Below are positions 18,585 through 31,673 of a stretch of 64,000 nucleotides of DNA, one piece after another; position 1 is the stretch's first letter, and the number at the start of each line of letters is the position of its first letter. The notes under the pieces were generated by a model. That model did not search any database and was not told the DNA's origin. It saw only the letters and a list, made by a program, of their open reading frames with translations. A program made the position numbers and the translations under genes. The DNA is from Methylobacter luteus IMV-B-3098 (GTDB taxonomy: Bacteria; Pseudomonadota; Gammaproteobacteria; Methylococcales; Methylomonadaceae): positions 3,727,289 through 3,791,288 of the forward strand of contig NZ_KE386569.1 in NCBI RefSeq assembly GCF_000427625.1, written 5' to 3'.

Positions 18585-21500
18585 ATGTCCTACTCTTTTA
18601 CCGAAAAAAAGCGTATTCGAAATAACTTTGGGAAAGGTACTGAGGTACTTGAGGTTCCCTATCTTCTTGCAACTCAAATCAATTCCTATGCAAGCTTTTT
18701 GCAATCAGGCTTAGTTCCTGAAAAGCGTGCCGATATTGGTTTGCATGCAGCATTTTCCAGTGTATTTCCTATCGAAAGCCATTCTGGATATGCGGTGCTG
18801 GAATATGTGCGATATAGATTGGGAGAGCCCACTTTTGATGTAAGAGAGTGTCAACAACGAGGGGCAACTTATGCTGCACCCTTAAGAGTGTTAGTGCGCT
18901 TGGTTATCTACGATAAAGATGCCCCAGCTAACGCCAAGGTTGTGAAAGATATCCGGGAACAAGAAGTCTACATGGGCGAGTTGCCTTTGATGACAGAGAA
19001 TGGAACATTTGTAATTAATGGTACGGAGCGGGTTATTGTCTCGCAATTACATCGTTCGCCAGGCGTTTTCTTTGATCATGACAAAGGAAAAACACATTCG
19101 TCAGGAAAACTATTATTTAATGCTCGTGTCATCCCTTACCGCGGCTCCTGGTTAGATTTTGAATTCGACCACAAAGATTGTGTCTATGTTCGGATTGATA
19201 GACGCAGAAAAATTCCTGCTACCATACTGCTTAGAGGTTTAGGTTTCGATAATGAAGAAATGATCAGTATCTTCTACGAGACCAATAAATTCACTTTCAG
19301 AACTGGAAAATGCTTATTCCATATCGTACCTGAAAGAATGCGGGGCGAAATTGCTGCGTTTGATATTAAGCACAATGGACAGGTTTTAGTTGAGGAAGGG
19401 CGCCGTATTACCGCGAAACATATTCGCGAAATGAATAAAGCTGGCTTGGCAGAGGTTGAAGTTCCTAAAGAGTATCTGGTAGGAAAGATACTGGGGCAAA
19501 ACCTGATCGATGAGTCAACTGGTGAGTTGGTTGCCAATGTTAATGACGAACTGACAGCAGAATCAATAGATAGAATCATTGAAAGTGGTATTACTGAGAT
19601 TAATACCCTGTTTGTAAATGATTTGGATAAAGGTCCGTATATTTCCAATGCTATGAGATTGGATGTGACCACCAACACATTGGAAGCATTAGTAGAAATA
19701 TACCGGATGATGCGCCCTGGCGAGCCGCCAACCAAAGAAGCAGCGGAAAACTTGTTCCAGAATCTGTTTTTCACAGATGAAAGATACGATTTATCTACTG
19801 TTGGCCGTATGAAATTTAATCGGCGTTTAGGTCGGGAAGAAACAACAGGTCCGGGTACGTTAACTAAAGAAGACATTATTGATGTACTAAAGGAACTAAT
19901 CGATATTCGTAATGGTAACGGTAATGTCGATGATATCGATCATTTAGGCAACAGACGTGTACGTTCTGTTGGTGAAATGATCGAAAACCAGTTTCGTGTC
20001 GGATTGGTTAGAGTCGAGAGAGCTGTAAAAGAGCGCTTAACATTAGCCGATTCTGAAGGATTAATGCCGCAGGAAATTATTAACGCGAAACCGGTTTCGG
20101 CGGCAGTAAAAGAATTTTTCGGCTCCAGCCAGTTGTCACAGTTTATGGATCAGAACAATCCGTTATCGCAAGTGACTCATAAACGCCGCGTGTCTGCCTT
20201 AGGTCCCGGTGGATTGGCAAGAGAGCGTGCTGGTTTTGAGGTTCGTGACGTACACACTACACACTATGGTCGCGTCTGCCCTATTGAAACACCAGAAGGC
20301 CCGAACATTGGTTTGATTAACTCATTGTCGGTTTATGCGAGAACCAATAATTACGGTTTTCTAGAAACACCCTATAGAAAAGTTATCGACGGCAGAGTAA
20401 CTGATCAGGTTGATTATCTGTCAGCTATTGAAGAAGGTGAGTTTGTTATTGCTCAGGCTAGTGTTGCAGTCGATGAAACTGGAAAACTGGTAGAGGGTCT
20501 GGTGTCTTGCCGACACAAAGATGAGTTTACTTTGGCGATGTCAGATACAGTGCAGTATATGGATGTATCGTCAAAACAGATTGTATCTGTTGCAGCCTCT
20601 ATTATTCCATTCCTTGAGCACGATGACGCTAACCGTGCATTGATGGGGTCTAACATGCAGCGTCAGGCTGTTCCTACGCTAAGAGCTGAAAAGCCATTAG
20701 TGGGTACTGGCATGGAAAGAACTGTTGCCAAAGATTCCGGTGTAACTGTAGTAGCTGCACGAGGCGGCCGTATTGAAGCAGTTGATGCTGCCCGAATTGT
20801 GGTTCGTGTAAATGATACGGAAACAGAAACGGGAGCTCCAGGCGTCGATATTTATAATCTAACTAAGTATACTCGATCAAACCAGAACACTTGTATTAAT
20901 CAAAAGCCGTTGGTGAAACCGGGCGACATCGTTAATTCAGGAGATATTTTGGCCGATGGTCCGTCTACAGATCTTGGTGAATTGGCTTTAGGGCAGAATA
21001 TGCTAGTCGCCTTTATGCCATGGAATGGATACAACTTTGAAGATTCAATTTTGGTTTCTGAGCGTGTTGTTAGAGAAGATCGCTTTACTACGATCCATAT
21101 TGAAGAGAAAACCTGCGTAGCACGGGACACGAAACACAGTCCTGAAGAAATTACCGCGGATATTCCGAATGTTAGTGAAGAAGCCTTATCAAAACTTGAT
21201 GAGTCTGGAATTGTTTATGTGGGCGCTGAAGTAAAAGGCGGTGATATTTTGGTGGGCAAAGTAACTCCAAAAGGAGAAACCCAGTTAACACCGGAAGAAA
21301 AATTGTTACGCGCAATCTTTGGCGAGAAAGCGGCTGACGTAAAAGATACATCATTGCGCGTTCCAGGCAGCATTGAAGGAACAGTTATTGATGTCCAGGT
21401 ATTCACTCGGGATGGTGTGAAAAAAGACAAGCGGGCTCTTGATATTGAAGAAGCCGAAATCAAACGCTATAGAAAAGATCTTGATGATCAGCTCAAGATT

Positions 21501-22661
21501 CTGGAAGGCGATATATTCGCCCGTGTAGCTAAATTATTAATCGGCAAGGTTGCTCAATCAGGTCCAGCTCAGTTAAAAGCAGGTACGGAAATAATCCAAG
21601 CCTATCTGGATGGTATGAAACACTCGGATTGGTTAAAGATCAGAATGAAGGATGAAGATATTAATCTTCAACTGGAAGCCGTTGCGGAGCAAGTCGAGCA
21701 GCAAAGAAAGGATTTTGACGAGAAATTCGAAATCAAGCGTAAAAAAATCACTATGGGTGATGATTTGGCGCCTGGTGTTTTGAAAATGGTTAAAGTTTAC
21801 TTGGCGGTTAAAAGACGAATTCAACCCGGCGACAAAATGGCGGGTCGGCACGGAAATAAAGGGGTTATTTCCATGATTAGACCAGTTGAAGATATGCCAT
21901 ATACAGCTGATGGTAACCCGGTTGATATCGTTCTTAACCCATTAGGTGTACCATCGCGAATGAACGTAGGGCAGGTGCTTGAAACACATTTGGGATGGGC
22001 GGCTAAAGGTTTGGGTATCAAGATAGGTAAAATGCTTGAAGCTAAAGCAAAAATTGCCGAAATCAGAGGCTATCTGGATAAAATTTATAATAGTAGCGGT
22101 CGTAAGGAAGATCTGGATTCGTTTACCGATCAAGAAATTCTGGAAATGGCAGCCAATCTAGTTGATGGTGTGCCTATGGCAACACCTGTATTTGACGGCG
22201 CGACTGAAGAAGAAATTCGTACTATGCTGAGACTTGCTGATCTTCCAGAAGATGGTCAAACCATACTTTACGATGGTTTGACTGGTGAGCCATTTGAACG
22301 GAAAGTGACAGTAGGTTATATGTATATGTTGAAACTGAACCATTTGGTCGATGACAAAATGCATGCGCGGTCAACAGGACCTTACAGTCTTGTTACTCAG
22401 CAGCCATTGGGAGGAAAAGCGCAATTCGGTGGTCAACGTTTCGGTGAGATGGAAGTCTGGGCGCTTGAGGCTTATGGTGCGGCTTATACATTACAGGAAA
22501 TGCTAACAGTTAAATCTGATGATGTGACTGGTCGGACTCGAATGTATAAGAATATTGTCGACGGTGATCATAAAATGGAAGCCGGCATGCCGGAATCATT
22601 TAATGTTTTAATTAAAGAAATCCGCTCATTGGCTGTCAATATAGAATTAGAACGAGATTAA
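18585..22661 (+). CDS. rpoB: DNA-directed RNA polymerase subunit beta
   Basis: Catalytic-core subunit. I start at ATG 18585 ([17 protein letters not shown], 1358 aa), which has GGAAG eight bases upstream and matches the family N-terminus; in-frame ATGs at 18540 and 18561 would overlap the attenuator region. The rifampicin pocket reads [22 protein letters not shown] with sensitive-type Asp, His and Ser; further on VHTTHYGR has Thr where E. coli has Pro564. C-terminal clamp segment intact. Confidence 0.98.
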   Translation: MSYSFTEKKRIRNNFGKGTEVLEVPYLLATQINSYASFLQSGLVPEKRADIGLHAAFSSVFPIESHSGYAVLEYVRYRLGEPTFDVRECQQRGATYAAPLRVLVRLVIYDKDAPANAKVVKDIREQEVYMGELPLMTENGTFVINGTERVIVSQLHRSPGVFFDHDKGKTHSSGKLLFNARVIPYRGSWLDFEFDHKDCVYVRIDRRRKIPATILLRGLGFDNEEMISIFYETNKFTFRTGKCLFHIVPERMRGEIAAFDIKHNGQVLVEEGRRITAKHIREMNKAGLAEVEVPKEYLVGKILGQNLIDESTGELVANVNDELTAESIDRIIESGITEINTLFVNDLDKGPYISNAMRLDVTTNTLEALVEIYRMMRPGEPPTKEAAENLFQNLFFTDERYDLSTVGRMKFNRRLGREETTGPGTLTKEDIIDVLKELIDIRNGNGNVDDIDHLGNRRVRSVGEMIENQFRVGLVRVERAVKERLTLADSEGLMPQEIINAKPVSAAVKEFFGSSQLSQFMDQNNPLSQVTHKRRVSALGPGGLARERAGFEVRDVHTTHYGRVCPIETPEGPNIGLINSLSVYARTNNYGFLETPYRKVIDGRVTDQVDYLSAIEEGEFVIAQASVAVDETGKLVEGLVSCRHKDEFTLAMSDTVQYMDVSSKQIVSVAASIIPFLEHDDANRALMGSNMQRQAVPTLRAEKPLVGTGMERTVAKDSGVTVVAARGGRIEAVDAARIVVRVNDTETETGAPGVDIYNLTKYTRSNQNTCINQKPLVKPGDIVNSGDILADGPSTDLGELALGQNMLVAFMPWNGYNFEDSILVSERVVREDRFTTIHIEEKTCVARDTKHSPEEITADIPNVSEEALSKLDESGIVYVGAEVKGGDILVGKVTPKGETQLTPEEKLLRAIFGEKAADVKDTSLRVPGSIEGTVIDVQVFTRDGVKKDKRALDIEEAEIKRYRKDLDDQLKILEGDIFARVAKLLIGKVAQSGPAQLKAGTEIIQAYLDGMKHSDWLKIRMKDEDINLQLEAVAEQVEQQRKDFDEKFEIKRKKITMGDDLAPGVLKMVKVYLAVKRRIQPGDKMAGRHGNKGVISMIRPVEDMPYTADGNPVDIVLNPLGVPSRMNVGQVLETHLGWAAKGLGIKIGKMLEAKAKIAEIRGYLDKIYNSSGRKEDLDSFTDQEILEMAANLVDGVPMATPVFDGATEEEIRTMLRLADLPEDGQTILYDGLTGEPFERKVTVGYMYMLKLNHLVDDKMHARSTGPYSLVTQQPLGGKAQFGGQRFGEMEVWALEAYGAAYTLQEMLTVKSDDVTGRTRMYKNIVDGDHKMEAGMPESFNVLIKEIRSLAVNIELERD

Positions 22662-22738
22662 TTTTCCTCCGCCTTATTTGAGAATAACTGATAGCCTATT
22701 CTGGAATACACCAGAAAGTATTTAAAGAGGACATACTC

Positions 22739-25700
22739 TTGAAAGATTTAATGAATTTCTTAAAGCGTCAAGGCCGTACCGATGATTTTGATGCGATTCG
22801 TATTGGTTTAGCGTCGCCGGATATGATCCGCTCCTGGTCGTATGGCGAAGTAAAAAAGCCGGAAACGATCAATTATCGTACGTTTAAACCCGAGCGGGAC
22901 GGTTTATTTTGCGCAAAAATTTTTGGTCCTGTCAGTGACTATGAATGTTTATGCGGAAAATATAAAAGACTTAAGCATCGCGGCGTTATTTGCGAAAAAT
23001 GTGGTGTTGAGGTTACGCTGTCAAAAGTTCGTCGTGAAAGAATGGGGCATATCGATTTAGCTAGCCCGGTTGCACATATCTGGTTTTTAAAATCGCTGCC
23101 GTCCAGAATAGCGTTGTTATTAGATATGACTTTGCGCGAAATTGAGCGCGTGTTGTATTTTGAATCCTTTGTTGTTTTAGATCCAGGCATGACGCCTTTA
23201 GAGAAAGGGCAATTGCTCACCGATGACGAGTATCTGGATGCTGTTGAACTGCACGGTGATGATTTTGTCGCTAAAATGGGTGCTGAAGCAATCTATGATT
23301 TGTTAAAGGCAATTGATTTGAAGGAAGAAGTTAATATTCTTCGCGAAGAAATTAACTCGACAAATTCTGAGACGAAAATCAAAAAATACTCTAAACGCCT
23401 TAAAGTAATAGACGCATTATTAAGCTCAAGCAACCGTCCTGAATGGATGATTATGCAGGTACTGCCTGTATTGCCACCGGAATTGCGTCCTTTGGTGCCT
23501 CTAGATGGTGGTCGTTTCGCTACGTCAGATTTAAATGACTTATATCGCCGTGTTATTAATAGAAACAATCGTTTAAACCGATTATTAGACTTAAACGCGC
23601 CGGATATTATCGTTCGTAACGAAAAACGGATGTTACAAGAATCTGTTGATGCTTTATTAGATAATGGTCGTCGCGGTCGTGCTATTACTGGTACGAACAG
23701 AAGACCTCTTAAATCATTGGCAGATATGATTAAAGGCAAGCAGGGACGTTTTCGTCAAAACTTGCTGGGTAAACGTGTTGATTACTCAGGACGTTCAGTA
23801 ATTGTCGTTGGGCCAACGCTAAGATTGCACCAATGTGGATTGCCGAAAAAGATGGCATTGGAGTTATTCAAACCATTCATATTCAGCAAATTACAGTTCA
23901 GAGGCCTTGCTACAACCATTAAAGCCGCTAAGAAAATGGTTGAGCGAGAAGGTACGGAAGTTTGGGATATTCTTGAAGAAGTTATTCGTGAACATCCGAT
24001 TCTATTGAATCGCGCCCCTACACTACACAGGCTTGGGATTCAGGCGTTTGAACCTATTTTGATTGAAGGTAAGGCAATACAGTTGCATCCCCTAGTCTGT
24101 AGCGCCTTTAATGCTGACTTTGACGGCGACCAAATGGCCGTGCATATCCCCTTGTCGGTGGAAGCTCAGTTGGAAGCTCGAACATTAATGATGGCGACAA
24201 ATAACATATTGTCACCAGCTAACGGCGAGCCGGTCATTAACCCGTCTCAGGACGTGGTGTTGGGTTTGTACTATATTAGCCGTGAAAAAATCAATGCAAA
24301 AGGTGATGGCAGCATATTTGGGAGTGTCGGTGAAATTCATAAGGCTCTGCTAGCAAAAACAGTTGAATTACAGTCTAAAATTCAATTACGCATCACAGAG
24401 AAGGTCGAAAATGAGAAAGGCGAAGTTGAAGAAAAAACTCGCCGTGTTGAGACAACTGTAGGTCGCGCTTTAATCTGGGAAATAGTCCCGGATCGTATGC
24501 CTTATGAGTTGGTTAATTGTGATATGACGAAGAAAAACATATCACGACTGGTCAACTATAGTTACCGTTTTTTAGGTAATAAAGACACGGTTGTGCTCGC
24601 TGACCAGCTCATGTATTTGGGTTTTAGGTATGCAACGATCTCAGGCGTATCCTTTGGTATTGAGGATATGGCGATACCGGCTAAAAAAGTCGATATTATT
24701 AAAATTGCTGATTCTGAAGTAAATGAAATTCAAAGCCAGTATTCTTCCGGCTTAGTAACCGACGGTGAGCGCTACAACAAGGTTGTTGATATTTGGTCTC
24801 GCGCTAATGATCAAGTTGCTAAGGTAATGATGGATGGATTAGGTGAAGAATCCGTTATCGATGCTGAAGGTAAGACTGTAAAACAAAAATCATTCAATTC
24901 CATCTTTATGATGGCGGAGTCCGGCGCTAGAGGTTCTGCTGCACAGATTAGGCAGCTAGCAGGTATGCGTGGATTGATGGCTAAACCCGATGGGTCAATT
25001 ATTGAAACTCCTATTACGGCCAACTTCAGAGAAGGTCTGGACGTATTGCAGTACTTTATTTCTACTCATGGTGCTCGTAAAGGTCTGGCTGATACGGCGC
25101 TAAAAACTGCAAACTCAGGATATTTAACACGCAGATTAGTGGATGTGGCTCAGGATCTAGTTATTACCGGTGATGATTGTGGCACTTCTGATGGATTGAT
25201 CATGACTCCTATTATTGAAGGGGGTGATGTTGTTGAGCCATTATCAGAGCGGGTGTTAGGTCGAGTTGTCGTCAATGATGTTATGGATGCCAGCGGCGAC
25301 AAAGTCGTGGTGCCTAAAGGTACATTATTGGATGAACACTGGGTTTCTATTCTCGAAGATCATAGTATTGATCAGGTTCTGGTGCGGTCAATTATTACTT
25401 GTGAAAACAGGTACGGAGTTTGTGCAGCTTGTTATGGGCGCGACTTAGGTCGTGGTCATTTGGTCAATATTGGAGAGGCGGTGGGGGTTATTGCCGCGCA
25501 GTCGATTGGTGAGCCTGGAACTCAGTTGACCATGCGTACTTTCCATATCGGTGGGGCAGCATCTAGATCTGCAGCCATCAGTAATGTTCAGGTTAAATCA
25601 GCTGGTACGGTTCGCCTAAGCAATTTGAAATCAGTGGTTAACCGAGAAGGCAATTTGGTCGCTGTATCGAGATCGGGCGAAGTGGGTGTTGTTGATGATT

Positions 25701-26944
25701 ATGGCCGTGAAAGAGAGCGATATAAAATTCCTTATGGTGCGGTCCTTTCAATACAAGAAGGTAGCAGAATAAATGCTGGTGACATAATTGTTACGTGGGA
25801 TCCTCATACGCATCCAGTCATTACCGAAGTTGATGGTGTTGTAGGCTTAATCGATTTCGTTGATGGTGTGACCGTACAAAAACAATCTGATGAAGTAACC
25901 GGTCTGAGTTCGCTTGTAGTTACAGATCCTAAACAAAGAGGTGGTGCTGGTAAAGAATTACGTCCAATGGTGAAGTTGCTGGATGAAAATGGAAATGCGA
26001 TCTTTTTGCCAGGTACTGAAATTCCAGCGCAATATTTCTTGCCTGCAGGAGCAATCGTCGGTATCAAAGATGGCGGCGAAGTAAAAGTTGGTGACGTTTT
26101 AGCTAGGATTCCACAGGAATCCAGTAAAACTAGAGATATTACCGGTGGTTTGCCTCGTGTGGCCGACTTGTTTGAGGCGCGTAAAACGAAAGACCCGGCA
26201 ATTCTTGCAGAGACTAGTGGCACTATCTCGTTTGGGAAGGAAACAAAAGGCAAGCAGCGTGTCATTATTACTGATGCCGCTGGTGAGCAGTATGAAACTC
26301 TAATACCAAAATGGCGCCACATCACAGTTTTCGAAGGTGAATATGTTGAAAAAGGTGAGACAATTGCTGAAGGTGAATTAACGCCTCATGACATCTTGAG
26401 ATTAAGAGGCATTGAAGAGTTGGCCAACTACCTGGTCAAGGAAATTCAGGATGTCTATCGCTTACAAGGTGTGAAAATTAACGATAAACATATTGAAGCT
26501 ATTATTAGGCAAATGCTTAGAAAGGTAGAGATAACGGCATCAGGTGATACCGAATTCTTGAAAGGTGATCAAGTTGAGCGTGCTGTTCTAAGAGAAGTGA
26601 ATGATAAAATGGAAGCTGAAGGAAAAATTCCAGCTAGCTATGAATCGGTATTACTAGGTATTACTAAAGCTTCATTAGCTACAGAATCCTTTATTTCCGC
26701 GGCTTCTTTCCAAGAAACAACTCGTGTCTTGACTGATGCGGCTGTTCGCGGACTGAGTGATAACCTTCAAGGCTTAAAGGAAAATGTCATTGTTGGAAGA
26801 TTAATTCCAGCAGGAACGGGTCTTGCTTATCATGAAAATAGAAAAAATAGGCTTGCTCAGCACGAGGTAGTCGAAAGCGAAGCAGCTTCTATGGTAGATG
26901 CTGGGGATGTGGAAGAGGCTCTTAAACAAGCTTTAAATATTTAA
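22739..26944 (+). CDS. rpoC: DNA-directed RNA polymerase subunit beta'
   Basis: Carries the active-site magnesium in NADFDGD (near residue 460) and two zinc sites: [20 protein letters not shown] near residue 70 and a C-terminal cluster around [13 protein letters not shown]. 1401 aa. The start is TTG 22739 ([11 protein letters not shown]), supported by AAAGAGGACA upstream and the match of MKDL to the E. coli N-terminus; the next ATG at 22751 is less likely. Confidence 0.97.
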   Translation: MKDLMNFLKRQGRTDDFDAIRIGLASPDMIRSWSYGEVKKPETINYRTFKPERDGLFCAKIFGPVSDYECLCGKYKRLKHRGVICEKCGVEVTLSKVRRERMGHIDLASPVAHIWFLKSLPSRIALLLDMTLREIERVLYFESFVVLDPGMTPLEKGQLLTDDEYLDAVELHGDDFVAKMGAEAIYDLLKAIDLKEEVNILREEINSTNSETKIKKYSKRLKVIDALLSSSNRPEWMIMQVLPVLPPELRPLVPLDGGRFATSDLNDLYRRVINRNNRLNRLLDLNAPDIIVRNEKRMLQESVDALLDNGRRGRAITGTNRRPLKSLADMIKGKQGRFRQNLLGKRVDYSGRSVIVVGPTLRLHQCGLPKKMALELFKPFIFSKLQFRGLATTIKAAKKMVEREGTEVWDILEEVIREHPILLNRAPTLHRLGIQAFEPILIEGKAIQLHPLVCSAFNADFDGDQMAVHIPLSVEAQLEARTLMMATNNILSPANGEPVINPSQDVVLGLYYISREKINAKGDGSIFGSVGEIHKALLAKTVELQSKIQLRITEKVENEKGEVEEKTRRVETTVGRALIWEIVPDRMPYELVNCDMTKKNISRLVNYSYRFLGNKDTVVLADQLMYLGFRYATISGVSFGIEDMAIPAKKVDIIKIADSEVNEIQSQYSSGLVTDGERYNKVVDIWSRANDQVAKVMMDGLGEESVIDAEGKTVKQKSFNSIFMMAESGARGSAAQIRQLAGMRGLMAKPDGSIIETPITANFREGLDVLQYFISTHGARKGLADTALKTANSGYLTRRLVDVAQDLVITGDDCGTSDGLIMTPIIEGGDVVEPLSERVLGRVVVNDVMDASGDKVVVPKGTLLDEHWVSILEDHSIDQVLVRSIITCENRYGVCAACYGRDLGRGHLVNIGEAVGVIAAQSIGEPGTQLTMRTFHIGGAASRSAAISNVQVKSAGTVRLSNLKSVVNREGNLVAVSRSGEVGVVDDYGRERERYKIPYGAVLSIQEGSRINAGDIIVTWDPHTHPVITEVDGVVGLIDFVDGVTVQKQSDEVTGLSSLVVTDPKQRGGAGKELRPMVKLLDENGNAIFLPGTEIPAQYFLPAGAIVGIKDGGEVKVGDVLARIPQESSKTRDITGGLPRVADLFEARKTKDPAILAETSGTISFGKETKGKQRVIITDAAGEQYETLIPKWRHITVFEGEYVEKGETIAEGELTPHDILRLRGIEELANYLVKEIQDVYRLQGVKINDKHIEAIIRQMLRKVEITASGDTEFLKGDQVERAVLREVNDKMEAEGKIPASYESVLLGITKASLATESFISAASFQETTRVLTDAAVRGLSDNLQGLKENVIVGRLIPAGTGLAYHENRKNRLAQHEVVESEAASMVDAGDVEEALKQALNI

Positions 26945-26975
26945 TAATGTAGTAAAAATCATTAGTAAAATGAGC

Positions 26976-27004
26976 TTGACCTGCCTTATATTAGCAAGTA
27001 TTAT
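26976..27004 (+). promoter_or_regulatory. Sigma-70 promoter of the str operon (rpsL)
   Basis: TTGACC (26976-26981), 17-bp spacer, TATTAT (26999-27004) between rpoC and rpsL. Transcription would start near 27011, giving a leader of about 118 bases before rpsL. Confidence 0.7.
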
Positions 27005-27052
27005 ATTCTGCTCACATGAGCTAACTGCTTGAGTCAGGTCGAAATGTTAATT

Positions 27053-27089
27053 AACCGTCGACATTTTTTATGTTCGACGGTTATTTTTA
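27053..27089 (+). terminator. Terminator hairpin in the rpsL leader
   Basis: AACCGTCGA (27053-27061) pairs perfectly with TCGACGGTT (27074-27082), followed by ATTTTTATT. It can end rpoBC transcripts; because it lies downstream of the promoter at 26976 it may also attenuate the str operon. Confidence 0.75.
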
Positions 27090-27128
27090 TTGTCTGACAG
27101 TTAATTGTATATCGGAGTAAACAAAGAT

Positions 27129-27503
27129 ATGGCCACGATCAACCAATTGGTTCGTAAGCCGCGCGCTAAAAAAGTAGAAAAAAGCAATGTTCCTGCATTG
27201 GAAGCATGTCCTCAGCGTAGAGGAGTGTGCACGCGTGTTTATACCACAACCCCTAAAAAACCAAACTCGGCGTTGCGTAAAGTGGCTAGGGTTAGACTGA
27301 CTAACGGATCTGAAGTTAGCAGTTACATCGGAGGTGAGGGACATAATCTTCAGGAGCACTCAGTGGTCTTGATAAGAGGCGGTCGTGTTAAGGATTTGCC
27401 CGGTGTTAGATATCATGTTGTTCGTGGTAGTTTGGATACTTCTGGTGTGACCAATAGAAAGTGTGGTCGCTCCAAATATGGCACTAAACGGCCTAAAAAA
27501 TAA
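27129..27503 (+). CDS. rpsL: 30S ribosomal protein S12
   Basis: Decoding-centre protein. 124 aa from ATG 27129 ([12 protein letters not shown]) with CGGAG upstream; an in-frame TTG at 27105 is rejected. [13 protein letters not shown] and [13 protein letters not shown] carry the lysines found in streptomycin-sensitive strains. First gene of rpsL-rpsG-fusA-tuf. Confidence 0.98.
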   Translation: MATINQLVRKPRAKKVEKSNVPALEACPQRRGVCTRVYTTTPKKPNSALRKVARVRLTNGSEVSSYIGGEGHNLQEHSVVLIRGGRVKDLPGVRYHVVRGSLDTSGVTNRKCGRSKYGTKRPKK

Positions 27504-27522
27504 ACGTTGGTTGGTGAGATAA

Positions 27523-27993
27523 ATGTCTAGAAGAAGAGTCGCTACGAAAAGAGAGATTATTCCAGATCCAAGATTTAGCAGTGTTATGCTGACTAAATTC
27601 ATGAATATGATTATGGAGAGTGGCAAGAAATCAGTTGCAGAAGGGATTGTCTATGGTGCTTTGGATGTGATCGAAAGCAAAGGGCATTCCGAGCCATTAG
27701 AGGTGCTGTCAAAAGCGCTTGAAAATGTACAGCCTCGGGTTGAGGTTAAATCTCGTCGTGTTGGTGGCGCTACATACCAAGTGCCTGTTGAAGTGCGTCC
27801 ATCAAGACGTATGGCTTTGGCTATGCGTTGGCTAATTGATGCGTCCCGTAAAAGAAATGAAAGAAGCATGTCTGCCAAGCTTGCTGGCGAATTGTTGGAT
27901 GCCTTTGAAAGCAGAGGGGCGGCAGCTAAGAAACGTGAAGACACGCACAGAATGGCAGAAGCAAACAAAGCTTTCTCTCATTATCGCTGGTAA
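27523..27993 (+). CDS. rpsG: 30S ribosomal protein S7
   Basis: Nucleates assembly of the 16S 3' domain and lines the E site. 156 aa, [18 protein letters not shown] start, conserved [16 protein letters not shown]. It begins 19 bp after rpsL. Confidence 0.98.
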   Translation: MSRRRVATKREIIPDPRFSSVMLTKFMNMIMESGKKSVAEGIVYGALDVIESKGHSEPLEVLSKALENVQPRVEVKSRRVGGATYQVPVEVRPSRRMALAMRWLIDASRKRNERSMSAKLAGELLDAFESRGAAAKKREDTHRMAEANKAFSHYRW

Positions 27994-28021
27994 TAAGCAA
28001 ACTAGTTAAGGTTGTATAGTT

Positions 28022-30118
28022 GTGGCGCGCAAGACACCTATAGATCGTTATCGTAATATCGGCATTATGGCTCATATAGATGCTGGTAAAACAACGACTA
28101 CGGAGCGTGTGCTGTACTATACCGGTGTATCTCACAAGATAGGTGAAGTACATGACGGTGCTGCTACCATGGATTGGATGGAACAGGAGCAGGAGCGGGG
28201 TATAACAATCACTTCTGCTGCTACAACCTGCTTCTGGAGCGGTATGGAAAATCAGTTTCCACAGCACCGAATTAATATTATTGATACACCAGGCCACGTT
28301 GACTTTACTATTGAAGTAGAGCGATCCTTGCGTGTTTTAGATGGGGCATGTGCTGTTTTTTGTGCTGTAGGTGGTGTTGAGCCGCAGTCTGAGACAGTTT
28401 GGCGTCAAGCTAATAAGTATAATGTGCCTCGGTTGGCCTTTGTTAATAAGATGGACCGTTCAGGCGCTGATTTTCTACGAGTAATCGAGCAAATCAAAAA
28501 TCGCTTAGGCAGCAATCCCGTGCCTATGCAATTGCCAATCGGAGCTGAAGATGCTTTTGAAGGGGTTGTTGATCTCGTCAAAATGAAAGCAATATATTGG
28601 GACGAAGCCAATATGGGTATGACCTTTCAGGAAAAGGATATCCCAGCTGATATGCAGGAGCTCTGTGAAGAGTGGAGAGAGCATATGATTGAAGCAGCTG
28701 CAGAAGCTAACGAAGAATTAATGGAAAAATACCTTGAAGAAGGTGTTTTAACAAACGAACAAATTAAACAAGGCATACGTGTACAAACTATAGCCAATCA
28801 GGTTGTGCCAGCATTTTGTGGTTCTGCCTTTAAAAATAAAGGTGTGCAGGCCATGTTAGATGCAGTTGTTGAATACATGCCAGCGCCAACAGATGTTCAG
28901 GCAATAAAAGGATTGCTTGAAGATGAAATAACTGAGGCAGATCGCCCAGCCAGTGATGATGCACCTTTTGCCGCATTAGCTTTTAAAATAGCGGCCGACC
29001 CATTTGTTGGGGCATTGACTTTTTTCAGGGTTTATTCCGGTGTATTGAATTCCGGAGATAGTGTTTATAACTCAGTTAAAATGAAAAAAGAACGAATTGG
29101 ACGCATTGTGCAAATGCATGCCAATAGCCGTGAAGAAGTAAAGGAAGTCTGTGCAGGTGATATAGCTGCGGCCATCGGTCTGAAAGATGTTACCACAGGC
29201 GATACTCTATGCGATCTAAAGGAAAAAATTGTTCTTGAGCGCATGGAGTTTCCAGATCCAGTGATCTCGGTTGCGGTAGAGCCCAAAACAAAAGCCGATC
29301 AGGAAAAGATGGGTGTTGCGCTAGGCAAATTAGCTCAAGAGGATCCATCGTTTCGAGTGCATACTGATGAAGAGTCGGGGCAAACAATTATCTCAGGCAT
29401 GGGCGAACTCCACCTGGAGATTATTGTTGATCGAATGAAGAGGGAATTTAATGTCGAAGCTAATGTAGGCGCTCCTCAGGTTGCATATCGGGAAACAATC
29501 CGTAGCACTGTAGAACAGGAAGGCAAATTTGTAAGGCAATCAGGCGGTAGAGGGCAGTATGGCCATGTCTGGTTGCGTATTGAGCCAAAAGAAATTGGTT
29601 CAGGCTATGAATTCGTTAACGAAATTGTTGGTGGAGTTGTTCCTAAGGAATACATTCCTGCGGTAGATAAGGGTGTACAAGAACAGTTGAAAAGTGGCGT
29701 TCTTGCTGGTTTCCCTGTTGTTGATGTAAAGGTGTCTTTATTTGATGGTTCGTATCATGATGTCGATTCGAACGAAATAGCTTTCAAAATTGCTGGTTCA
29801 ATGTGTTTTAGAGAAGGGGCGCGAAAAGCAAATCCTGTGTTGCTTGAGCCGATAATGAAAGTTGAGGTTGTTACCCCTGAAGAGTATATGGGTGACGTTG
29901 TCGGTGATATCAATAGACGTCGAGGGGTGATCCAAGGCATGGAAGATACTCCATCAGGTAAAACAGTTAGTTGCGAAGTGCCATTAGCAGAAATGTTTGG
30001 ATATGCAACTGATTTGCGTTCAGCAACGCAGGGGCGGGCTACATACAGTATGCAGTTTGAAAAATACAATGAAGCGCCTGCAAATATTGCGGAAGCGATT
30101 ATTAAAAAATCTTCATAA
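28022..30118 (+). CDS. fusA: Elongation factor G
   Basis: Translocase GTPase. 698 aa with P-loop [24 protein letters not shown] and [10 protein letters not shown], followed by domains II-V. Start is GTG 28022 ([14 protein letters not shown]). tuf copy 2 follows after 29 bp. Confidence 0.98.
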   Translation: MARKTPIDRYRNIGIMAHIDAGKTTTTERVLYYTGVSHKIGEVHDGAATMDWMEQEQERGITITSAATTCFWSGMENQFPQHRINIIDTPGHVDFTIEVERSLRVLDGACAVFCAVGGVEPQSETVWRQANKYNVPRLAFVNKMDRSGADFLRVIEQIKNRLGSNPVPMQLPIGAEDAFEGVVDLVKMKAIYWDEANMGMTFQEKDIPADMQELCEEWREHMIEAAAEANEELMEKYLEEGVLTNEQIKQGIRVQTIANQVVPAFCGSAFKNKGVQAMLDAVVEYMPAPTDVQAIKGLLEDEITEADRPASDDAPFAALAFKIAADPFVGALTFFRVYSGVLNSGDSVYNSVKMKKERIGRIVQMHANSREEVKEVCAGDIAAAIGLKDVTTGDTLCDLKEKIVLERMEFPDPVISVAVEPKTKADQEKMGVALGKLAQEDPSFRVHTDEESGQTIISGMGELHLEIIVDRMKREFNVEANVGAPQVAYRETIRSTVEQEGKFVRQSGGRGQYGHVWLRIEPKEIGSGYEFVNEIVGGVVPKEYIPAVDKGVQEQLKSGVLAGFPVVDVKVSLFDGSYHDVDSNEIAFKIAGSMCFREGARKANPVLLEPIMKVEVVTPEEYMGDVVGDINRRRGVIQGMEDTPSGKTVSCEVPLAEMFGYATDLRSATQGRATYSMQFEKYNEAPANIAEAIIKKSS

Positions 30119-30147
30119 AATTGAATATAACATAAAGGTATTAACTC

Positions 30148-31338
30148 ATGGCTAAAGAAAAATTTACACGTAGTAAGCCACACGTAAACGTAGGCACCAT
30201 CGGTCACGTTGACCATGGCAAAACGACACTGACAGCCGCATTGACTAAAGTAATGGCTGAACTGCAAGGTGGGGAAGCCAAAGCCTTTGATCAAATTGAT
30301 AATGCACCTGAAGAAAGAGCGCGCGGTATTACTATCGCCACTTCGCACGTAGAATATGAATCAGCAACACGTCACTATGCGCACGTGGACTGCCCAGGCC
30401 ATGCTGACTATGTAAAAAACATGATTACCGGTGCAGCGCAGATGGATGGCGCTATTCTGGTTTGTTCGGCTGCGGACGGTCCAATGCCGCAAACAAGAGA
30501 GCACATTCTGTTGTCCAGACAGGTTGGTGTGCCTTACATCGTGGTCTTTCTGAATAAAGCGGATATGGTCGATGACGCGGAATTGATCGAACTGGTTGAA
30601 ATGGAAATTCGGGAATTGTTGGATATGTATGAATTCCCCGGAGACGAAACGCCAATTATTGTCGGTTCAGCGTTAAAAGCGTTGGAGGGTGACACCAGCG
30701 ATATTGGTGTGCCGTCTGTGGTCAGGCTGGTAGAAGCGTTGGATAGCTACATTCCTGAGCCCGAAAGAGCAGTTGATGGGGCATTCCTGATGCCAATCGA
30801 AGATGTGTTCTCAATCTCAGGCCGTGGTACGGTAGTAACCGGTCGTGTTGAGCGCGGTATTATCAAAGTTGGCCAGGAAGTTGAGATTGTCGGTATTCGG
30901 CCTACTGTAGTCACTACTTGTACCGGTGTTGAGATGTTCCGCAAACTGCTGGATCAAGGGCAGGCGGGTGATAACGTTGGCGTGCTGTTGAGAGGTACCA
31001 AAAGAGACGAAGTTGAGCGCGGTCAAGTATTGGCGCATAAAGGCACTATCAAGCCACATTCGTACTTTAAATCAGAAATCTACGTCTTGTCGAAGGATGA
31101 AGGTGGTCGTCATACGCCATTCTTTAATGGTTACCGTCCTCAGTTTTATTTCAGAACTACCGACGTGACTGGTGCGGTAACTTTGCCGGAAGGTGTGGAA
31201 ATGGTCATGCCTGGCGATAATATTGCCGTAGAAGTCAAGCTGATTTCACCGATCGCAATGGAAGAAGGCTTGCGTTTTGCCATTCGCGAAGGCGGTCGTA
31301 CCGTCGGTGCAGGCGTTGTTTCATCAATTATTGAGTAA
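30148..31338 (+). CDS. tuf: Elongation factor Tu (copy 2, str operon)
   Basis: Second EF-Tu gene, 396 aa, same protein as copy 1 except Ile at residue 395 in place of Leu. DNA is the same from the ATG onward until the last three codons, then differs, and the flanks share nothing, so the two copies are kept alike by gene conversion. Position matches tufA of E. coli. rpsJ starts only 5 bp after its stop. Confidence 0.98.
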   Translation: MAKEKFTRSKPHVNVGTIGHVDHGKTTLTAALTKVMAELQGGEAKAFDQIDNAPEERARGITIATSHVEYESATRHYAHVDCPGHADYVKNMITGAAQMDGAILVCSAADGPMPQTREHILLSRQVGVPYIVVFLNKADMVDDAELIELVEMEIRELLDMYEFPGDETPIIVGSALKALEGDTSDIGVPSVVRLVEALDSYIPEPERAVDGAFLMPIEDVFSISGRGTVVTGRVERGIIKVGQEVEIVGIRPTVVTTCTGVEMFRKLLDQGQAGDNVGVLLRGTKRDEVERGQVLAHKGTIKPHSYFKSEIYVLSKDEGGRHTPFFNGYRPQFYFRTTDVTGAVTLPEGVEMVMPGDNIAVEVKLISPIAMEEGLRFAIREGGRTVGAGVVSSIIE

Positions 31339-31343
31339 TATAT

Positions 31344-31655
31344 ATGTCTAACCAAACTATCAGAATCCGTTTGAAATCATTCGATCATAAATTGATAGAT
31401 CAATCGGCTAGTGAGATAGTAGAAACTGCAAAGAGAACAGGTGCCCAAATAAAGGGTCCTATTCCTTTGCCTACTAAAAAAGAGCGTTTTACGATTTTGA
31501 TCTCTCCGCATGTAAATAAAGATGCAAGAGACCAGTATGAATTAAGAACATACAAAAGATTACTGGATATCGTTGAGCCAACTGAAAAAACAGTGGATGC
31601 ACTGATGAAACTGGATCTTGCAGCTGGCGTTGACGTTCAAATAAAGTTGAATTAA
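31344..31655 (+). CDS. rpsJ: 30S ribosomal protein S10
   Basis: Head protein of the small subunit and NusE antitermination partner of NusG/NusB. 103 aa, standard length. Only 5 bp separate it from tuf, so the long L4-controlled S10 leader known in E. coli has no room here and the S10 genes must be read from the str promoter or from inside tuf. Confidence 0.97.
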   Translation: MSNQTIRIRLKSFDHKLIDQSASEIVETAKRTGAQIKGPIPLPTKKERFTILISPHVNKDARDQYELRTYKRLLDIVEPTEKTVDALMKLDLAAGVDVQIKLN

Positions 31656-31673
31656 AAGTAGAGGAATTGGCAG

